A stretch of DNA of 64,000 bases from the NCBI GenBank assembly GCA_947626105.1, contig CANQQY010000007.1, forward strand, positions 1 to 64,000. Reading direction: 5' to 3'. Made by a program: the position numbers and the translations under genes. Each line of letters starts with the position of its first letter. Position 1 is the first letter of the stretch. Below are positions 59,878 through 64,000 of the stretch, in pieces. The notes under the pieces are model-generated. The model saw only the letters and a program-made list of their open reading frames with translations, made no database searches and was not told the origin of the DNA. This stretch comes from an uncultured Clostridia bacterium (GTDB taxonomy: Bacteria > Bacillota > Clostridia > Christensenellales > Borkfalkiaceae).

Positions 59878-60069
59878 TTACGCCTTCGCCTGACGGGCAC
59901 GGAGCTCCGTATTCACCCTTGCGATGTCCCGTTTGCACGTTCTGATCGACAGAGGATTTTCAAGCTGCCCGCTCGTGTGGCGGAAACGCAGATTGAAGAG
60001 TTCGCTTTTGAGATCTTTCAGCTTCTTCTCGAGCTCGACGTCGGTCATGTTCTTGAATTCTCCTTTCAT
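59878..60069 (-). CDS. rpmC: Ribosomal protein L29
   Basis: A 63-residue protein at the tunnel exit, beside L23, where trigger factor and SRP bind. [20 protein letters not shown] (about 19-38) is diagnostic. Its start overlaps the rplP stop. Confidence 0.97.
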   Translation of the reverse strand: MKGEFKNMTDVELEKKLKDLKSELFNLRFRHTSGQLENPLSIRTCKRDIARVNTELRARQAKA

Positions 60070-60521
60070 CAGCCTTCACCGCCTTCTGCTGTATTTGCGG
60101 CGGGAACTTCCGCCGTCTCTTTCTTGATAAACTTGCACTTGACGGGCAGCTTGTGTGCCGCAAGGCGCATTGCCTCGCGCGCCACGTCCTCGGTGACGCC
60201 CGCCATCTCGAACATCACCCTGCCCGGCTTCACGACCGCGACCCAATATTCGACGCCGCCTTTCCCGGAACCCATACGGGCTTCCGCAGGGTGGCGCGTG
60301 ATGGGCTTGTGGGGGAAGATGTCGATCCAGACCTGCCCGCCGCGCTTGATGAAACGGGTCATTGCGATACGAGCGGCTTCGATCTGGTTGGACTTGATGC
60401 GCGCAGCGCCTTCCGCAACGAGGCCGTACTCGCCGTAAGCGATCGTATTGCCCTTGTTCGCCTGTCCCTTCATGGAACCGCGGTGCTGCTTTCTTCTCTT
60501 AACTCTCTTCGGGATTAACAT
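60069..60521 (-). CDS. rplP: Ribosomal protein L16
   Basis: A 150-residue protein that organises the A-site tRNA region of 50S. It starts [20 protein letters not shown] and has [20 protein letters not shown] (about 80-99). The start at 60521 overlaps the rpsC stop by one base. Confidence 0.98.
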   Translation of the reverse strand: MLIPKRVKRRKQHRGSMKGQANKGNTIAYGEYGLVAEGAARIKSNQIEAARIAMTRFIKRGGQVWIDIFPHKPITRHPAEARMGSGKGGVEYWVAVVKPGRVMFEMAGVTEDVAREAMRLAAHKLPVKCKFIKKETAEVPAANTAEGGEG

Positions 60522-61180
60522 TATTTGCCTCCTTCCGCTCTTTTGGAGCCTTTGAGGACTTCGCCCTTGTAGATCCAGCACTTGACGCCGATCATGCCGA
60601 ACGTCGTGTGCGCTTCCGCAAAGCCGTAGTCGATGTCCGCGCGGAGCGTTTGAAGGGGAATGGAGCCCTCGTGATAGTGCTCGCAACCCGCGATCTCCCT
60701 GCCGTCGAGACGGCCCGAGACCTGCATCTTGACGCCCTTGACGCCCGCGCGCATCGTCCTGCCGATCGCCTGTTTGATGGCGCGGCGGAACGCGATACGC
60801 TTTTCGAGCTGGGCGGCGACGCTCTCTGCAACGAGCTGTGCGTCCGCGTCGACCTTTCTCACTTCCGTGACGTTGATGATCACCTGCTTTCCGCCCGTGA
60901 GACGCGCGAGATCCTTCTTGATGACCTCGATCTCGGCGCCCTGCTTTCCGATGAGAACGCCGGGACGCCCCGTCTGCACGGTGACGACGATCTTGCCCGC
61001 GGCACGCTCGATCAGGATCTTCGAAACAGCCGCCGCATAGTACTTCTTTTTGATGAAGGTGCGGATGACGTGATCTTCCTTCAAAAAGGCGGAGAACTCC
61101 TTCTTATCGGCATACCACTGCGTATCCCAGCCTTTGATGATACCTACTCTCAACCCGTGGGGATTTACTTTCTGACCCAT
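60521..61180 (-). CDS. rpsC: Ribosomal protein S3
   Basis: A 219-residue 30S protein at the mRNA entry channel. The KH domain has [18 protein letters not shown] (about 72-89), and the C-terminal domain has [19 protein letters not shown]. Normal length. Confidence 0.98.
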   Translation of the reverse strand: MGQKVNPHGLRVGIIKGWDTQWYADKKEFSAFLKEDHVIRTFIKKKYYAAAVSKILIERAAGKIVVTVQTGRPGVLIGKQGAEIEVIKKDLARLTGGKQVIINVTEVRKVDADAQLVAESVAAQLEKRIAFRRAIKQAIGRTMRAGVKGVKMQVSGRLDGREIAGCEHYHEGSIPLQTLRADIDYGFAEAHTTFGMIGVKCWIYKGEVLKGSKRAEGGK

Positions 61181-61181
61181 G

Positions 61182-61583
61182 TTAAATCTCTCCCTCCGCT
61201 TTCTTCACGTCAAGAATGACGGTGATGTGGCTCGTTCTCTTCAAGATCGCATGTCCTCTGCCCTTGCTGACGGGCTGCATGCGTTTGAGGCTCGTACCGC
61301 CGTCCGCATAGCACGCCGCGACGTAGAGGTCGCCCCTGTCCATGCCCTGGTTGTGTTCCGCATTGGCGACCGCGCTCATGAGCACCTTATAGGCGGGCGC
61401 CGCGCCTCCGTTGACGCTGTTTTTCAGGATCGCCTGCGCTTCGGCAACGGACTTGCCGCGGATGAGGTCGAGGACCGTTCTCACCTTGTAGGGAGAAACT
61501 CTGATGTATTTCGCGACCGCATAGGGGCGTTTCTCTCTTTGAGCTTCCACCCGTTCGGCCTTCTTTTTCATATTTCCTGCCAT
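61182..61583 (-). CDS. rplV: Ribosomal protein L22
   Basis: A 133-residue protein whose beta-hairpin lines the exit tunnel. Core [20 protein letters not shown] (about 27-46) and [12 protein letters not shown] are clear. The N-terminal 20 residues are an unusual Lys/Glu-rich extension; AAGGAG supports the start at 61583. Confidence 0.97.
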   Translation of the reverse strand: MAGNMKKKAERVEAQREKRPYAVAKYIRVSPYKVRTVLDLIRGKSVAEAQAILKNSVNGGAAPAYKVLMSAVANAEHNQGMDRGDLYVAACYADGGTSLKRMQPVSKGRGHAILKRTSHITVILDVKKAEGEI

Positions 61584-61595
61584 CTCTTATTCTCC

Positions 61596-61880
61596 TTACT
61601 TCTTCCCGCCGGGCGCCGTCGTCTTTGCCGTGTGCCCTTTGAACGTTCTCGTGGGAGCGAACTCACCCAGCTTGCAGCCGACCATATCTTCCGTGATATA
61701 GACGGGAACGTGCTTCCTGCCGTCGTACACTGCGATCGTATGTCCGACCATCTGGGGGAAGATCGTCGATGCTCTCGACCAGGTTTTCAATACCTTTTTC
61801 TCGTTTGCCTCGTTCATTGCCTCGATCCTTGCAAGGAGTTTGGCTTCGACATAAGGCCCTTTCTTGATACTTCTCGACAT
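61596..61880 (-). CDS. rpsS: Ribosomal protein S19
   Basis: A 94-residue 30S head protein, partner of S13. [20 protein letters not shown] and [21 protein letters not shown] are diagnostic. Confidence 0.98.
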   Translation of the reverse strand: MSRSIKKGPYVEAKLLARIEAMNEANEKKVLKTWSRASTIFPQMVGHTIAVYDGRKHVPVYITEDMVGCKLGEFAPTRTFKGHTAKTTAPGGKK

Positions 61881-61895
61881 GTTCTCTTCCCTCCT

Positions 61896-62723
<828 letters not shown>

Positions 62724-62738
62724 TTCTCTATCCTCCGG

Positions 62739-63035
62739 TTACGACAACGAATTGAAGAATTCGATGGGCTTCGAGTCCTCGGTGAGGCACACGATCGCCT
62801 TCTTGGTGGTGGGGGTGTACCCCTCGTTGCGGCCCATTCTCTTGAGCTTGCCGGGCTGCGTCACCGTGTTGACGCTCTTGACCTTCACGGAAAACATCTT
62901 TTCGACCGCGATCTTGATCTGCGTCTTATTGGCGTCCTTTCTCACTTTGAAGGTGTATCTCTTCTCCGCGATCCCGTCGTAGCCCTTTTCGGTGAGGACG
63001 GGTTTCAGAATGATATCCTCGGGTAACATCAGCAA
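62739..63035 (-). CDS. rplW: Ribosomal protein L23
   Basis: A 98-residue tunnel-exit protein, the docking site for trigger factor and Ffh, both in this window. EDIILKPVLTEKGYDGIAEK and IKIAVEKMFSVKVKSVNTV are diagnostic. It overlaps rplD by seven bases. Confidence 0.98.
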   Translation of the reverse strand: MLMLPEDIILKPVLTEKGYDGIAEKRYTFKVRKDANKTQIKIAVEKMFSVKVKSVNTVTQPGKLKRMGRNEGYTPTTKKAIVCLTEDSKPIEFFNSLS

Positions 63036-63661
63036 TATACCTCCTCGAGTTTTTTCACGCTGCCCTTCGTCAGAACGACGACCGCGTTCGCCACCACCTC
63101 GTAGGTGTTGATCTCGTCCACGGAGAGGGTAGAAAGGGTGGGCAGGTTTCTTGCCGCCAGAATGACGTCCGCGTTGGGCTCGTCCATGACGACGAGGGTA
63201 CGTTTGTCGAGGTGGAGCGCCTTTCTGAACGCTTCCATTTCCTTTGTCTTGGGAGCGGAGACCGCAAGCCCGTCCACGACGAGGAGCTCACCGTCCGCGA
63301 GCTTCTTGGAGAGCGCGCAGAGGAGCGCCTTTCTCCTTGCCGTCGTATTCATCTTTTTGGAAAAATCACGGGGCTTGGGTGCGAACACGACGCCGCCCTT
63401 CGTCCACTGGGGCGCACGGATGGAACCCTGGCGGGCACGGCCCGTGTTCTTCTGTCTCCACGGCTTGATGCCGCCGCCGCGCACTTCCGTGCGGGTGAGG
63501 GTGCTCTTGGTGCCCTGTCTCTGGTTGCAGAGGTAAGTGACGACAGCCTGGTGGACGAGGTGCTCCGCGCACTCGTCGAACTCGACGCCGAACACGCCGT
63601 CGTTGAGTTCAAGCGTTTCGACCTCTTCGCCCTTCATATTGTATACCTTTACGTTAGCCAT
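63029..63661 (-). CDS. rplD: Ribosomal protein L4
   Basis: A 210-residue tunnel-wall protein. The extended loop carries GTKSTLTRTEVRGGGIKPWR (about 48-67) and TGRARQGSIRAPQWTKGG. In E. coli it also represses the S10 operon. The start at 63661 (MANVKVYNMKGEEVETLELN) is chosen over a longer frame into rplC. Confidence 0.98.
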   Translation of the reverse strand: MANVKVYNMKGEEVETLELNDGVFGVEFDECAEHLVHQAVVTYLCNQRQGTKSTLTRTEVRGGGIKPWRQKNTGRARQGSIRAPQWTKGGVVFAPKPRDFSKKMNTTARRKALLCALSKKLADGELLVVDGLAVSAPKTKEMEAFRKALHLDKRTLVVMDEPNADVILAARNLPTLSTLSVDEINTYEVVANAVVVLTKGSVKKLEEVYC

Positions 63662-63672
63662 TGTCTCACTCC

Positions 63673-64000
63673 TTATTTGCTCTTCACACTCGACCTGAGG
63701 GTCACGACGCTTCCCTTGGGGCCGGGAATGGCGCCCTTGACGAGGATGCAGTTTCTCGCAACATCCACGCGCACGACCTCGAGGTTGAGGATCGTCACGT
63801 TCTCGACGCCGTACTGTCCCGCAAGGTGCTTCTGCTTGAACACGCGCGAGGGGCTGGAATTCGCGCCCATGGAGCCGGGCTCCCTGTGGACGGGGCCCAC
63901 GCCGTGCGTTTCCTTCAAGCGGTGCTGGTTCCATCTCTTGATGACGCCCGTGTAGCCGTGCCCTTTGGTGACGCCGATCGCGTCAACATGGTCGCCCGCC
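63673..64000 (-). CDS. rplC: Ribosomal protein L3 (partial, N-terminus beyond window)
   Basis: The last 108 or so residues of L3, with [18 protein letters not shown] and the peptidyl-transferase-proximal loop [20 protein letters not shown]. It ends [11 protein letters not shown], 11 bases before rplD. The window edge cuts the gene; rpsJ is expected just outside. Confidence 0.98.
   Translation of the reverse strand, partial: AGDHVDAIGVTKGHGYTGVIKRWNQHRLKETHGVGPVHREPGSMGANSSPSRVFKQKHLAGQYGVENVTILNLEVVRVDVARNCILVKGAIPGPKGSVVTLRSSVKSK

Overview
The window looks like chromosomal DNA from an uncultured Gram-positive Clostridia-type bacterium of fairly high GC. Supporting this are the S10-spc-alpha ribosomal gene order ending secY-adk-map-infA-rpmJ-rpsM-rpsK-rpsD-rpoA-rplQ, zinc-type S14, S4 and L36, ylxM next to ffh, rqcH, an EndoA-like MazF, khpA next to rpsP, and BspA-like leucine-rich-repeat (LRR) lipoproteins. 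A gut Christensenellales-type lineage is my guess from the BspA-like proteins and the many palindromic repeats, but no rRNA gene is present to settle it.

Layout. (1) 176-1930: LRR lipoprotein behind a structured, attenuator-like leader. (2) 2473-6115: tig-clpP-clpX on the minus strand, divergent from rqcH (6255-7913). (3) 8122-10691: an unnamed conserved protein, a LysM protein, and a divergent flippase. (4) 11028-20770: a nine-gene Wzx/Wzy-type surface-polysaccharide operon read leftward, from the initiating sugar-phosphate transferase through four or five glycosyltransferases and UDP-galactofuranose synthesis to polymerase and flippase. It has two near-consensus promoters and is followed by divergent pgi. 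(5) 22506-27589: a giant LRR lipoprotein, khpA and rpsP. (6) 28134-38701: plsX-rnc-smc-ftsY and ylxM-ffh, the membrane-targeting and chromosome-condensation block, interrupted by an AT-rich island (29862-31120) with its own repressor, operators and lipoprotein. (7) 38897-40755: orphan mazF and an M18 aminopeptidase. (8) 41162-47559: two paralogous 900-residue surface lipoproteins. Each is driven by a promoter with a run of nine G in the -10/-35 spacer, the hallmark of phase variation. (9) 48088-64000: the ribosomal protein/secretion/RNA polymerase operon, running off the window inside rplC.

Most intergenic space is filled by dispersed palindromic repeats. The most striking is a composite element of about 200 nt with at least three successive hairpins. 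The arms change sequence from copy to copy but stay complementary (compensatory change). Its last hairpin sits within about 12 nt of an ORF boundary in clpP, rpsP, ffh, ftsY, smc, infA and adk. This element, the poly-G promoters, the LRR attenuator leader and the mazF leader hairpin carrying a UACAU site are the leading candidates for undescribed biology. All base-pairing claims were made by eye from the sequence; no folding or database search was run.
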